From Phyllobacteriaceae bacterium (GTDB lineage Bacteria > Pseudomonadota > Alphaproteobacteria > Rhizobiales > Rhizobiaceae): DNA of 64,000 bases. The DNA is taken from assembly GCA_002708825.1 (NCBI GenBank), contig PAPF01000041.1, positions 92,315 to 156,314 of the forward strand, in the 5' to 3' direction. This document shows, piece after piece, positions 27,481 to 37,577 of this stretch (within the stretch, counting starts at the first letter, position 1; every line of letters begins with the position of its first letter). Below the pieces are notes generated by a model. The model was given only the letters and a program-made list of their open reading frames with translations. It was not told the DNA's origin and made no database searches. Both the position numbers and the translations under genes were made by a program.

Positions 27481-27695
27481 TGAAGAAACTTCCTCCTCAT
27501 GGCCGGCCTGCGAGACCCCCACGGCCGGCCCGTGACAAATTCCCGGGACAGGAGGAACCTGCCCCTGCGGGACCGGGGCGGATCATGCTTATCGCCCCCC
27601 GGCGCGTCAAGAACGCAGGGCGGCTCTATGCCCCGCTTTCCGCATGAAAAACGGGCAGCGCGCGCTTTTTTCGCATGGGCGACGGGGAACCGGCG

Positions 27696-28913
27696 TCAGG
27701 AGACCGCTTCATCGCCGCGCTCGCGCAGGATCAGCAGGGCCGCAAGCGCGCCGATGCACAGCAGCGCGACGGGGAAGATGATCCAGTTGAGCATGTCCCA
27801 GCCGCCCGCATTGTAGACCTGGCCCGACATCAGCGAGGCAAAGGCGACAGTGCCGAACAGCGCGAAATCATGCGCGCCCTGGACCTTGTTCTTCTCCGCC
27901 GCCGTGTAGGTTTCGGCGACCATGGCGGTGGCGCCGATGAAACCGAAATTCCAGCCCACGCCGAGAAGGATCAGGGCCAGCCAGAACTGCCAGAGGGCGA
28001 TGCCGGACAGGGCGACGATGGCGCAGCCGATCAGCAGCGCCAGGCCGGCGGCGACGATCGTCTCCTTGCCGAAACGGGCGATCAGCCTGCCGGTGAAGAA
28101 GGAGGGAGCGAACATGGCCATGACATGCCAGGAAATGCCCAGCGTCGCCTCGTCCGGCGTGAAGCCGCAGCCGACCATGGCGAGCGGCGCACCGGTCATG
28201 ACGAAGCTCATCAGCGCATAGGAGCCGATGGCGCAGATCAGCGCCACGGCGAAACGCGGCTGGCGCATGATGACGGACAGCGGGCGGGCGGGCGCATCTT
28301 CCAGGACAGCCGGGTCCGTCACCTGGTCGCGCGGCAGGCGCAGGAAGGAGAGGATGAGGACGCCGACAAGGCCGAGCGCAATGATGCCTGCATAGGCACC
28401 GGCGAAGCTGACGGGCGCGAAGGCGTCGCGGGAAAAGATCACCATCTGCGGGCCGATGATGGCAGCGAAGACGCCCCCTCCGAGCACCCAGGAAATGGCT
28501 CGCGGCTTGAAGGCGTGGGGGGCGTTGTCGGCGGCGGCAAACCGGTATTGCTGGACGAAGGCCCCGCCGAGGCCGACCAGAAGGAGGCAGACGGCGAAGG
28601 CCCAGAAGGACCCCTGGAAAATGGCGAGCGCGGCCAGCGCGCCGCCCAGCGCCGTGATGCCGGCGCCCGACATGAAGCCGTAGCGCCGTCCGACCGCGCG
28701 CATGAGGGCGGCCGCAGGCAGGGCGCCTAGTGCAACGCCCAGGTTGTAGCCCGTGACCGGCGCGGTGGCGAGCGACTTGTCGGGACCGAGCAGGTAGACG
28801 CCGGTCAGCGCGCCCATGGAGATGGCCACCGGCGCGGCCGCGCCGACCACCGACTGGGCCGCTGCCAGGATCAGCGCGGTGCGCCGGGCTTCCCGCTCGA
28901 TTGCCGTTGTCAT
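27696..28913 (-). CDS. MFS transporter
   Basis: This 405-residue protein has about twelve membrane helices and the MFS loop motif in degenerate form ([15 protein letters not shown] between helices 2 and 3, and [15 protein letters not shown] in the second half). The substrate is unknown. Its ATG overlaps the nusB stop (ATGA), so it is the last cistron of the nrdR-ribD-ribE-ribH-nusB unit. Co-transcription hints at a link with riboflavin or a flavin precursor, but many MFS genes occur here without such a function. Confidence 0.9.
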   Translation of the reverse strand: MTTAIEREARRTALILAAAQSVVGAAAPVAISMGALTGVYLLGPDKSLATAPVTGYNLGVALGALPAAALMRAVGRRYGFMSGAGITALGGALAALAIFQGSFWAFAVCLLLVGLGGAFVQQYRFAAADNAPHAFKPRAISWVLGGGVFAAIIGPQMVIFSRDAFAPVSFAGAYAGIIALGLVGVLILSFLRLPRDQVTDPAVLEDAPARPLSVIMRQPRFAVALICAIGSYALMSFVMTGAPLAMVGCGFTPDEATLGISWHVMAMFAPSFFTGRLIARFGKETIVAAGLALLIGCAIVALSGIALWQFWLALILLGVGWNFGFIGATAMVAETYTAAEKNKVQGAHDFALFGTVAFASLMSGQVYNAGGWDMLNWIIFPVALLCIGALAALLILRERGDEAVS

Positions 28914-29407
28914 CTGGCGCGTCCTTTCGTGTCAGGTCTCACCCGCCCGGCGACACGGTCGAGCACCGCGTTGACGAGGCCGGGCTCCTCCGCGTCGTAG
29001 AAGGCCCTGGCGATATCGACATATTCGGTGACGATGACCGCGACCGGAATGTCCTGCTTCTTCATCAGTTCGAAGACACCGGCGCGAAGGATGGCGCGCA
29101 GCGTGGAATCCACCCGCGAGAGCGGCCAGCTTTCCGGCAGGCCCTGGTGAATGACGGGGTCGATCTGGCGCTGGTTGTCGACAACGCCCGCGATGACCAT
29201 GCGGAACCATTGCGGATCGGCATCGCGGTAGAGGTCGCCGTCGACTTCCTTGCCGAGGCGGAAGGTCTCGTATTCGGAGGCGATCTCCAGCAGGCCGGCC
29301 CCGGTCACGTCCATCTGGTAGAGCGCCTGCACGGCGGCGAGCCGGGCTGCGCCGCGCTTGTTGGCTGGCTTGGTCTCGCGCACCGGCTTGCCGTTCTCGT
29401 CAGTCAC
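28910..29407 (-). CDS. nusB: transcription antitermination/ribosome biogenesis factor NusB
   Basis: The protein has 165 residues and is all-helical: [17 protein letters not shown] at the N-terminus, then [26 protein letters not shown] and [30 protein letters not shown], the NusB signature. It binds boxA RNA with S10 (NusE) for rRNA antitermination. I prefer a GTG start at 29407, four bases after the ribH stop and preceded by GGAG. A TTG 15 bases upstream overlaps ribH and has a poorer ribosome-binding site. Confidence 0.95.
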   Translation of the reverse strand: MTDENGKPVRETKPANKRGAARLAAVQALYQMDVTGAGLLEIASEYETFRLGKEVDGDLYRDADPQWFRMVIAGVVDNQRQIDPVIHQGLPESWPLSRVDSTLRAILRAGVFELMKKQDIPVAVIVTEYVDIARAFYDAEEPGLVNAVLDRVAGRVRPDTKGRAR

Positions 29408-29411
29408 GGGA

Positions 29412-29849
29412 TCAGGCTCCAAACGTCTTTTTCAGGTCGATCATGGCGAGCGCGGCGCGCGCGGCGAATCCGCCCTTGTCCAATTCGGACTTGCGGGCGC
29501 GCACCCAGGCCTGGTCGCCATTCTCGGTGGTCAGGATGCCGTTGCCGATCGCCAGGCGCTTGTCCACGGTCAGGTCCATGATGGCGCGGCAGGACTCGTT
29601 GGCGACAATGTCGAAATGATAGGTCTCGCCGCGAATGACGACGCCAAGCGCCACATAGCCGTCATAGGTCTTCTTGCCCTTGGCCGCCAGCGCGATGGCG
29701 CCGGGCACTTCCAGCGCGCCCATGACCGTGACGACATCCCAGGTGGCGCCGGCCTCTTGCAGGGCGGCGGTGGCGCCTTCCAGCAAGGCATCGGACAGAT
29801 CGTCATAGAAACGGGCCTCAACAACGAGGAGATGGGGGGCTTTCGCCAT
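29412..29849 (-). CDS. ribH: 6,7-dimethyl-8-ribityllumazine synthase
   Basis: This 145-residue lumazine synthase has the family blocks [43 protein letters not shown], and [16 protein letters not shown]. The histidine in ETYHFD corresponds to the catalytic base. It makes the direct precursor of riboflavin. It is followed four bases later by nusB, and ribE lies 52 bases upstream. Other rhizobia carry a second lumazine synthase (ribH2) elsewhere; only one copy is seen in this window. Confidence 0.96.
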   Translation of the reverse strand: MAKAPHLLVVEARFYDDLSDALLEGATAALQEAGATWDVVTVMGALEVPGAIALAAKGKKTYDGYVALGVVIRGETYHFDIVANESCRAIMDLTVDKRLAIGNGILTTENGDQAWVRARKSELDKGGFAARAALAMIDLKKTFGA

Positions 29850-29901
29850 GGGACGGGTGCTCCGAAGGATGCGAGAATTTCAGGCGCGCGGGCGCGAGGC
29901 G

Positions 29902-30519
29902 TCAATAGGACGCTTTGTCCGCGTCCGCAAGCCGCGCCGCGTAGCGGGCCATGGTGTCGACCTCGAGATTGACCTCGTCACCGGTGTGGCGCCCGCCCCA
30001 TGTGGTCACGCCCAGCGTGTGGTCGATCAGCAGCACGTCGAAGCGATTGCCATCGACGCCGTTCACCGTCAGCGAGGTGCCATCCAGCGCAACCGACCCC
30101 TTGGGCGCGATGAAGCGGGCAAATTCGCGCGGCGCTTCCAGCGTGAAGCGCACCGCATCGCCTTCCGGCTGGCGCGCGAGGATCATGGCCTTGCCGTCGA
30201 CATGGCCGGAAACGATGTGCCCGCCCAGTTCGTCACCCACCTTGAGGGCACGTTCCAGATTGACCCGGGTGCCCGGCTTCCAGTTGCCGATCGTGGTCAG
30301 GCGCAGGGCCTCCTCCCAGGCCTCGACCTCGTACCAGCGCTTGTCGTCGCCTGCCTGCGGCAGAGCCACGACGGTCAGGCAGACGCCGGCATGGGCAATG
30401 GACGCGCCGATGGCGATGGAGGCGGGGTCGTAGGCGGTCGCCATGCGGATCCGCACGCCCCCGGCGCGCGGCTCCATCCGCTCCACCGTTGCGACATCGG
30501 TGACAATCCCGGTAAACAT
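29902..30519 (-). CDS. ribE: riboflavin synthase alpha subunit
   Basis: The protein has 205 residues in two homologous lumazine-binding barrels. The first starts MFTGIVTDVATVERME and contains GASIAHAGVCLTVV; the second contains GSVALDGTSLTVNGVDGNRFDV. It converts two lumazines to riboflavin. The ATG at 30519 shares one base with the ribD stop (TGATG). No FMN riboswitch lies between ribD and ribE. Confidence 0.95.
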   Translation of the reverse strand: MFTGIVTDVATVERMEPRAGGVRIRMATAYDPASIAIGASIAHAGVCLTVVALPQAGDDKRWYEVEAWEEALRLTTIGNWKPGTRVNLERALKVGDELGGHIVSGHVDGKAMILARQPEGDAVRFTLEAPREFARFIAPKGSVALDGTSLTVNGVDGNRFDVLLIDHTLGVTTWGGRHTGDEVNLEVDTMARYAARLADADKASY

Positions 30520-31640
30520 CAGCGTGTCCTTGTCCATTCCCGAAAGGTGTCATGGCCGAACGTGGCCTGGCGTTGCAAGGCGAATTCCGGCGGCACCGCC
30601 GACGACACGAGCGGCGCCGGCACGCCGGACTTGCCGATCCGCATCCGGCTTTCGAAGAGGCAGACCCGGTCGACGAGGTTTTCGTCGAGGAAGCGGCGCG
30701 CGGTCATGGCACCGCCCTCGACGAACAGCGTCGAGATGCCGCGCGCGGCCAGGTCCTCCAGCAGTTCGGGCAGGCAGATGCGGCCGTCCAGCAGATCGAC
30801 GGCGAGGAAGTCCACGCCGCAATCGGCAAGCGCCTGACGGCGGTCCGGACCGGCATCGGCGGCGGCGGCGATCCAGACCGGAACGGTGCGCGCCGACCGG
30901 GCGATGCGCGACGAAACCGGGGTGCGCAGTCCCTTGTCGAGCACGATGCGGATGGGCGAGCGGTCCTCCATGCCCGGCAGGCGGCAGGTCAGTTCCGGGT
31001 CGTCGGCGGCCACGGTGCCGGCGCCGACGAGGATGGCGTCGGCCTCGGCGCGCATGACATGGACCTGGGCACGGGAAACCTCTCCGGTGATCGCGACCTG
31101 TCCCCTGCCCTCCAGGCCGATCATGCCGTCGGCCGAAACCGCCATCTTCAGCGTGACTTCCGGCCGCATGGAGGAGGAGCGCATCAGGTAGCCGGCCATC
31201 AGGTCCGCGGCCTCGCGCGCCAGCACGCCTTCCGTCACTTCCAGGCCGGCGGCACGCAGGATGGCCGCGCCCTTGCCGGAAACGCGCGGATCGGGGTCGC
31301 TGGCGGCGATCACCACGCGGGCGATGCCGGCATCGACAAGGGCGTTGGCGCAGGGAGGCGTGCGCCCGTGATGGGCGCAGGGTTCCAGCGTGACATAGGC
31401 GGTGGCGCCGCGCGCGCGGCCTGCAGCCTCCTCCAGGGCCTGCGGCTCGGCATGGGGCCGGCCGCCGACCGCGGTGACACCCGACCCGACGATGACGGGT
31501 CCCGCGCCGTCGTCGCGCACGATCAGCGTGCCGACGGAGGGATTGGTGCCGGTCAGGCCGAGATGGCTTCGCGACAGGCGGATGGCGCCGGCCATGAAGC
31601 GCCGGTCACCGGCCTCGCCCGGTGCGAACGTGCCCGCCAT
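30519..31640 (-). CDS. ribD: bifunctional riboflavin biosynthesis deaminase/reductase RibD
   Basis: The protein has 373 residues. The N-terminal cytidine-deaminase-like domain carries the zinc site HAEPQAL and PCAHHGRTPPC. The C-terminal RibD_C reductase domain includes TLKMAVSADGMIG, LVGAGTVAADDPELTCR and TLFVEGGAMTARRFL. It performs the second and third steps of riboflavin synthesis. It starts five bases after the nrdR stop, within the riboflavin operon. Confidence 0.96.
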   Translation of the reverse strand: MAGTFAPGEAGDRRFMAGAIRLSRSHLGLTGTNPSVGTLIVRDDGAGPVIVGSGVTAVGGRPHAEPQALEEAAGRARGATAYVTLEPCAHHGRTPPCANALVDAGIARVVIAASDPDPRVSGKGAAILRAAGLEVTEGVLAREAADLMAGYLMRSSSMRPEVTLKMAVSADGMIGLEGRGQVAITGEVSRAQVHVMRAEADAILVGAGTVAADDPELTCRLPGMEDRSPIRIVLDKGLRTPVSSRIARSARTVPVWIAAAADAGPDRRQALADCGVDFLAVDLLDGRICLPELLEDLAARGISTLFVEGGAMTARRFLDENLVDRVCLFESRMRIGKSGVPAPLVSSAVPPEFALQRQATFGHDTFREWTRTR

Positions 31641-31645
31641 CGGCG

Positions 31646-32128
31646 CTATCCCCCGGTGTCCCGCTCGCCTGCGGCATCCTCCCCGCCCAGTTCGCCGAGC
31701 AGTTCCTGGAAGTCGCGGGCCTCGCGGAAATTGCGGTAGACGGAGGCGTAGCGGACATAGGCCACATCATCGAGCGCCTTGAGCGCCTCCATGACCAGCA
31801 GGCCGATCTCGTCAGCCTTGACCTCGCTCTCGCCGGAGCTTTCAAGCTGGCGCACGATGCCGGAGACCGCGCGCTCCACGCGCTCGGGATCGACATTGCG
31901 CTTGCGAAGCGCGATGTCGAAGGAGCGCATCAGCTTGTCACGATCGAAGGGCACCTTGCGGCCGGAGCGCTTCATCACGGTCAGGTCGCGCAATTGGACC
32001 CGCTCGAAAGTGGTGAAGCGGCCGCCGCAATCCGGACAGACACGGCGGCGGCGGATGGCCACGCCATCCTCGGCGGGGCGCGAATCCTTCACCTGTGTGT
32101 CTTCGGACTGGCAATAGGGGCAGCGCAT
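31646..32128 (-). CDS. nrdR: transcriptional repressor NrdR
   Basis: The 160-residue protein has an N-terminal zinc ribbon (MRCPYCQ with Cys3/Cys6 and VCPDCGGRF with Cys31/Cys34) and an ATP-cone domain (residues about 49-139). NrdR senses dATP/ATP and represses ribonucleotide reductase genes by binding paired NrdR boxes. I see no convincing NrdR box in this window. It is first in the nrdR-rib-nusB operon, downstream of glyA. Confidence 0.96.
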   Translation of the reverse strand: MRCPYCQSEDTQVKDSRPAEDGVAIRRRRVCPDCGGRFTTFERVQLRDLTVMKRSGRKVPFDRDKLMRSFDIALRKRNVDPERVERAVSGIVRQLESSGESEVKADEIGLLVMEALKALDDVAYVRYASVYRNFREARDFQELLGELGGEDAAGERDTGG

Positions 32129-32140
32129 GGTTCACCGGGC

Positions 32141-32182
32141 GAGTAGCGAGTAGCGAGTAGCGAGTAGCGAGTAGCGAGTAGC
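32141..32182. repeat. six tandem copies of a 7-base repeat (GAGTAGC) between glyA and nrdR
   Basis: GAGTAGC is repeated six times without error (42 bases) between the glyA stop and the nrdR start. A GC-rich stem-loop (about 32197-32226) lies between the repeat and glyA. The tract would be transcribed in the nrdR leader if glyA and nrdR are linked, and its length may vary by slippage. Confidence 0.9.
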
Positions 32183-32240
32183 GAACGGGGAAGTCCGGAG
32201 GGCGGCGGCCGTCAAGCCGCCCCTCCGCGTTCACGTCATG

Positions 32241-33533
<1,293 letters not shown>

Positions 33534-33676
33534 GCTGTGTGGTCCCTTCCTGTCAGCGGTCTCTGCGGAAACGAGAGCGCGCCTTAACACAGTTTTTCGG
33601 CGCCTGCCACTTGGCAGGCGGGCAAAGTGGGCCCGGTTTTCCCCGTCGCCCGCGACAGAGCGTAGCGCCATGGAAA

Positions 33677-33703
33677 ACGCCGCCCCGCATGGCGGAGCGG
33701 CGT
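33677..33703 (-). terminator. probable terminator of ldtP
   Basis: On the minus strand, ACGCCGC and GCGGCGT form the outer stem and CCGC/GCGG the inner stem around a 3-base loop, with one mismatch. TTTT follows. A second hairpin (CGCCTGCC-ACTT-GGCAGGCG, 33601-33620) sits nearer to glyA without a T run on the relevant strand. Confidence 0.55.
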
Positions 33704-33739
33704 CCAGACGTTTCGTTGCGACATGAAGCCGCCAGCGCT

Positions 33740-34993
33740 TCAGAGCGTGGAGGACAGCTGCAATTCGTCGACCCCGTCGCGGCCGTAGATGTCGTCGCGG
33801 AAATGCGCCACGCCGTCACCGGTCGACCATGCCGAGACATAGGTGAAATAGACCGGCACCGGCTCGGCCAGTTGCACGGGCGTGCTGTCGCCGGACTTGA
33901 TGGTCGATTCGAAGCGCTGCCGGTTCCAGCCATCGGTGCCGCGCAGCAGCCAGCTGACGAGGTCGCGCACGTTCTGGACGCGCACGCAACCCGAACTTTC
34001 GAACCGCGCAAGCTGGCCGAAGAGGCTCTGCTGCGGGGTGTCGTGCATGTAGGTGGCGTGCGGATTGGGGAAGTTGATCTTGACCGACGCCATGGCGTTG
34101 ATCTTGCCCGGATCCTGGCGCAGGCGGTACTTCGCCGCCTCGTCCGTCGTCCAGTCGACCATTTCCGGCGGGATCTCGCTGCCATCGGGGCCGAAGATGC
34201 GGATATTGTTGCGCGACAGGTAGGTCGGGTCCTTGCGCATCAGCGGGATGATGTCCTTGCGGATGATCGATTCCGGCGCTGTCCAGTAAGGATTGATGAT
34301 GACTTCGTTGATCTTGGAATTGAGAATCGGCGTCTGGCGGTCTACCTTGCCGACGATGGCGGTATGGCGGGAGACAACGCGGCCGTTTTCCACCGCCTCG
34401 ATCTGGGCGGCGGGGATGTTGACCATCACATAACGGTCGCCGAGGTAACCGGACATGGAGCGCAGGCGCACCAGGTTGGTCTGCAACTGGCCAAGGCGGA
34501 CCGGCGCGGAGACGTTCATGGCGGCAAAGGTGTAGCGTCCCATCACGCCGTCGGAGGGCAGGCCGTGACGTTCCTGGAAACGCTTCACGGCAGCATCGAC
34601 ATAGGTGTCGAAGGCCGGCGACATGCCGGCGCGCGTCGAAAGGTCGCCCGAAATCATCAACCGCTTGCGCAGCGTCTCGACCGCCGGGTCGACCATGCCG
34701 AGCGAAAGCTTCTGGCTCGCCGGCACGACCGGCCAGCCGCCGCGCGCAACGATGTCCTGGTATTGCACGATGGCGCGCTCGACATGAGCCACCGTTTCCG
34801 GGTTGAAGATGGGAAGGTTCGATGCCACGCGTCCGGCCTGTGTGGCGCGCGCATCGAATTCGGTATCCCAGTTGCCGCGTCTGGGCGATTCAATGATGTT
34901 CCGGATGATATCGTCCGCGCGGGCGGCTGCGCTCATCGCGGACAGCGCCGTCGCACCGGCACCGGCAAGAAACAGGCGGCGGCTGGTTGCCAT
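33740..34993 (-). CDS. ldtP: L,D-transpeptidase (YcbB-like), LdtP
   Basis: The protein has 417 residues. The N-terminal signal ([22 protein letters not shown]) resembles a twin-arginine or Sec leader. A peptidoglycan-binding domain spans about 100-160, and a YkuD catalytic domain runs from about 187. The active site is His317 (MHDTPQQ) and Cys336 (ESSGCVRV), the SSGC variant usual in YcbB-type enzymes. It should form 3-3 cross-links in peptidoglycan in the periplasm. The neighbour at 35274 looks like LdtR, the MarR-type regulator that controls ldtP in Liberibacter. Confidence 0.92.
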   Translation of the reverse strand: MATSRRLFLAGAGATALSAMSAAARADDIIRNIIESPRRGNWDTEFDARATQAGRVASNLPIFNPETVAHVERAIVQYQDIVARGGWPVVPASQKLSLGMVDPAVETLRKRLMISGDLSTRAGMSPAFDTYVDAAVKRFQERHGLPSDGVMGRYTFAAMNVSAPVRLGQLQTNLVRLRSMSGYLGDRYVMVNIPAAQIEAVENGRVVSRHTAIVGKVDRQTPILNSKINEVIINPYWTAPESIIRKDIIPLMRKDPTYLSRNNIRIFGPDGSEIPPEMVDWTTDEAAKYRLRQDPGKINAMASVKINFPNPHATYMHDTPQQSLFGQLARFESSGCVRVQNVRDLVSWLLRGTDGWNRQRFESTIKSGDSTPVQLAEPVPVYFTYVSAWSTGDGVAHFRDDIYGRDGVDELQLSSTL

Positions 34994-35075
34994 GGTCTAC
35001 TTCCCTCATCGAACCTTGATCACCGGAACGGGCAATGCGTCACCGGATTATGGGAAGGGAGATTTTGCACGTCAA

Positions 35076-35085
35076 CGTTAACAAA
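35076..35085. promoter_or_regulatory. CGTTAACAAA motif upstream of ldtP
   Basis: The same decamer in the same orientation occurs at 35891-35900 upstream of ldtR. Here it lies about 83-92 bases before the ldtP start. It is a candidate for a shared regulator site. Confidence 0.35.
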
Positions 35086-35222
35086 GCGCCAAGACCATTG
35101 CCGCCAGTTGTCGCGCGCCGGAAACATCCGCCACCCCGATCCCGTTGGAAATGGCGATGCCACGCGAATATGGCCTGATTGTGGGCACCCGTTCACGAGG
35201 ATGTCATCGGCGGGCAAGCCAA

Positions 35223-35244
35223 ACCCCGCGGCATGCCGCGGGGT
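35223..35244 (-). terminator. probable terminator of ldtR
   Basis: ACCCCGCGG-CATG-CCGCGGGGT is a perfect stem 30 bases after the ldtR stop. Only a short T stretch follows on the minus strand (GGGGTTTGG), so strength is uncertain. Confidence 0.55.
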
Positions 35245-35273
35245 CCTGCCAGGCACCCGGAAATGGCGGGTGA

Positions 35274-35792
35274 TCACATGCGATAGGCGATGGTGTCGTT
35301 CCAGAAACGGTCGAGACGCTGCAGCGCCCGGTTCATCTGGCGGAATTCCTCCGGGCCTATGCCGCCGACCTGCTCGATGGAGCCGATGTGGCGGTGATAG
35401 AGGCCGGAAACGATCGCCGCCACATCCTTGCCCTTGGGCGTCAGGCTGACCCTGACCGAACGCCGGTCGACGCGCGAGCGCTGGTGGTGCAGGAAGCCCA
35501 TGTCCACCATCTTCTTGAGATTATAGGAGACATTCGAACCCAGGTAATATCCGCGCGTGCGCAGTTCGCCGGCGGTCAGTTCGCTGTCGCCGATGTTGAA
35601 GAGCAGCAGGGCCTGGACGGCATTGATGTCGGACCGGCCATTGCGCTCGAACTCGTCCTTGACCACATCCAGCAGGCGGCGGTGCAGCCGTTCAAGGAGA
35701 TGCACCGATTCCATGTAGAGCGAGTGGATCGGGTCTTCCTTCTTGTCAATGGACTCTGGCTGCTGCGTGACAGCGCGACGTGCGTTGATCAT
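35274..35792 (-). CDS. ldtR: MarR family regulator LdtR
   Basis: This 172-residue winged-helix protein has ELTAGELRTRGYYLGSNVSYNLKKMVDMGFL as recognition region and RSRVDRRSVRVSLTPKGKDVA as wing. It matches LdtR as I remember it from Liberibacter and Sinorhizobium, where it controls ldtP and osmotic-stress tolerance and responds to small aromatic ligands. The adjacent ldtP supports the identification. An upstream AT-rich tract (35865-35900) carries palindromic sequence and is a plausible site of autoregulation. Confidence 0.88.
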   Translation of the reverse strand: MINARRAVTQQPESIDKKEDPIHSLYMESVHLLERLHRRLLDVVKDEFERNGRSDINAVQALLLFNIGDSELTAGELRTRGYYLGSNVSYNLKKMVDMGFLHHQRSRVDRRSVRVSLTPKGKDVAAIVSGLYHRHIGSIEQVGGIGPEEFRQMNRALQRLDRFWNDTIAYRM

Positions 35793-35864
35793 TGTACATT
35801 GCCTTCTGTTTGACGCCTGGCGACTTGTTTTTCTTCGTCACCTTGGCGCCCACATTAGCGAAGG

Positions 35865-35900
35865 CATTTAAAAGTCGACTTAAAGGCTTGCGTTAACAAA
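35865..35900. promoter_or_regulatory. AT-rich control region upstream of ldtR
   Basis: The tract contains AAGTCGACTT, a perfect 10-base palindrome at its centre, flanked by TTTAA-type sequence on both sides. CGTTAACAAA follows at 35891-35900 and is shared with the ldtP upstream region. A regulator site is inferred. Confidence 0.35.
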
Positions 35901-35951
35901 ACCTTCCCCGGGCCTGTCGAGTCCGCGTGGACAATGAAAGGTTAACGCCTG

Positions 35952-36377
35952 TCAGGCCGCATCCCGGCTTCGGTATGCCTCCAGCCAGATGTAGAGGCGA
36001 AGCGCGAGCAAGCCCGTCAGCACGCCCGCATGCGCGAAGACGAGCAACTGGCGTTGGCCGAACAGACCCGGATAGAACGCATGCATGACGATTTCCGCGG
36101 TTGCGCAGAGGAACCAGATCACCGGCCCCCAGGAGGCAGGAAGCCACAGGCCGACCGCGGCGAAGGGGTAGAGAACGGCGAGGCAGACGCTGGCGACCTG
36201 CCAGTGAACGGGCATGAGATCGAAGCGCCACAGGCTGCCTGCCTCCAGTCCGACAAGGCGCAGCCAGTAGGTGAGGCCATACCAGAGCGACAGCACCGCC
36301 AGGATGCGCATGAAGACGACGAACGCCTGTTCCGCGCGCGTCGGCTTGAACAGGCCGGCCTGTGCGGCTTGGATCAT
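35952..36377 (-). CDS. DUF6163-like integral membrane protein
   Basis: The 141-residue protein has four predicted helices (around 22-38, 56-75, 82-100 and 110-130), including WYGLTYWLRLVGL and WGPVIWFLCATAEIVMHAF. It resembles small rhizobial membrane proteins of unknown function. The ATG at 36377 overlaps the stop of the HIBCH-type gene (ATGA), so they are translationally coupled. The residues upstream in the same frame are soluble-like and belong to the overlapping gene's antisense frame. Confidence 0.8.
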   Translation of the reverse strand: MIQAAQAGLFKPTRAEQAFVVFMRILAVLSLWYGLTYWLRLVGLEAGSLWRFDLMPVHWQVASVCLAVLYPFAAVGLWLPASWGPVIWFLCATAEIVMHAFYPGLFGQRQLLVFAHAGVLTGLLALRLYIWLEAYRSRDAA

Positions 36378-37429
36378 GGCAACGGCAACTCCCCGCCGGG
36401 CAGCGGCGCAAAATAGGCGTCTATGTCCGCCGGATCGACCGCATCGACCCCGGCCGGCTTCCATGCGGGCGCATTGTCGCGGTCCACGAGCACGGCGCGG
36501 ATGCCCTCGTAGAAATCATGGCCCGTGAGCATCCGGTTGACGATCCTGAACTCCATGCGCATGCAGTCGTCCATGGACCTGTCCGCGCCCAGCGCCAATT
36601 GCCGGAAGGCGACATGCAGCGAGGTCGGCGACCGGGTGTTCATCGTTCCAAGCGTCCTCGCGGCGAATTCATCGCCTTCATTGGCCGCATTCTCCAGCGC
36701 CGACAGAACCGCTTCGAGGCTCGATCCGGCGAAGAGCCGGTCGATGGCGGCGAAGGTTTGCGCGCCGGTTTCCGGTTCGGGCCGCGCGGAATGGCGCATC
36801 AGCGATGCCGCGGCATCGCCGGTTTCGCACAGGGCGTCGAGAAGCGCCTCGAAATGGGCGGAGGCGACCGCATGGGTTGCGGCGCCAACGGCCAGGGCAT
36901 CGCCCTGCTTCACCCGTTCGCCGGTCAGGCCCATCCAGAACCCCGACCTGCCGCGCAGGCGCGGCAGGAAATGGCTGCCGCCGACATCGGGGAAGAAGCC
37001 GATGCCCACTTCGGGCATGGCGATCACGCCCTTGTCGCCGAAGACCCGAACGGCGCCGTTCATCGACACGCCGCAGCCGCCGCCCATGACGATCCCGTCG
37101 ATCAGCGACACCCACGGCTTGGGAAACCGGTGGATACGGGCATTGAGCCGGTATTCGTCGTGGAAGAATGCGGTGAGCACGCGGCCTTCGCGCCCGGCGC
37201 GGTAGATGTCCATGATGTCGCCGCCGGCGCAGAAGGCCCGGCCCTCGCCGCGCAGGACGACGACCGCGACGCCGTCGTCGCCTTCCCAGGCATCCATGGC
37301 GCGCGCCATGGCCTGGACCATGGAATGGGTCAATGCGTTGAGCGCCTTCGGGCGCGTCATGGTGATGACGCCTGCCCTGCCGATGTGCTCGAAACGGATT
37401 TCCCCGCCGCCGCCGAAATCGATCTCCAT
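36374..37429 (-). CDS. 3-hydroxyisobutyryl-CoA hydrolase-type crotonase
   Basis: This 351-residue protein has the long HIBCH form. The blocks GGDIMDIYRAGREGR, DGIVMGGGCGVSMNGAVRVFG and AMPEVGIGFFPDVGGSHFLPRL are characteristic, including the catalytic Glu and Asp in PEVGIGFFPD. The C-terminal extension of about 120 residues is typical. HIBCH releases CoA from 3-hydroxyisobutyryl-CoA in valine degradation. Unlike the two crotonases near the left end, its catalytic acidic residues are intact. Confidence 0.9.
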   Translation of the reverse strand: MEIDFGGGGEIRFEHIGRAGVITMTRPKALNALTHSMVQAMARAMDAWEGDDGVAVVVLRGEGRAFCAGGDIMDIYRAGREGRVLTAFFHDEYRLNARIHRFPKPWVSLIDGIVMGGGCGVSMNGAVRVFGDKGVIAMPEVGIGFFPDVGGSHFLPRLRGRSGFWMGLTGERVKQGDALAVGAATHAVASAHFEALLDALCETGDAAASLMRHSARPEPETGAQTFAAIDRLFAGSSLEAVLSALENAANEGDEFAARTLGTMNTRSPTSLHVAFRQLALGADRSMDDCMRMEFRIVNRMLTGHDFYEGIRAVLVDRDNAPAWKPAGVDAVDPADIDAYFAPLPGGELPLP

Positions 37430-37577
37430 GCCGTGCCTGCCTCCCTCGCCTTTGTAACCCGGCCTGCCGGGCTTACGGGCCGGTGCGGTTTTTTGTCAAT
37501 GGCGCAGGTTGCCGGGCGCCATCTTCCTGTGGTTCAACCACAGTCCCGCCCTGGCGGAAAGGATGAAGGACAGGATC

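Noticed and set aside
30800..31650. FMN riboswitch or other riboswitch in the riboflavin operon
   Set aside because: No conserved FMN aptamer sequence is visible upstream of nrdR, ribD or ribE; the intergenic gaps are only 0-52 bases.
33534..33739. Riboswitch upstream of glyA
   Set aside because: The region contains hairpins (33601-33620 and 33677-33703), but I see no known glycine, SAM or THF aptamer core; the latter hairpin fits the ldtP terminator better.
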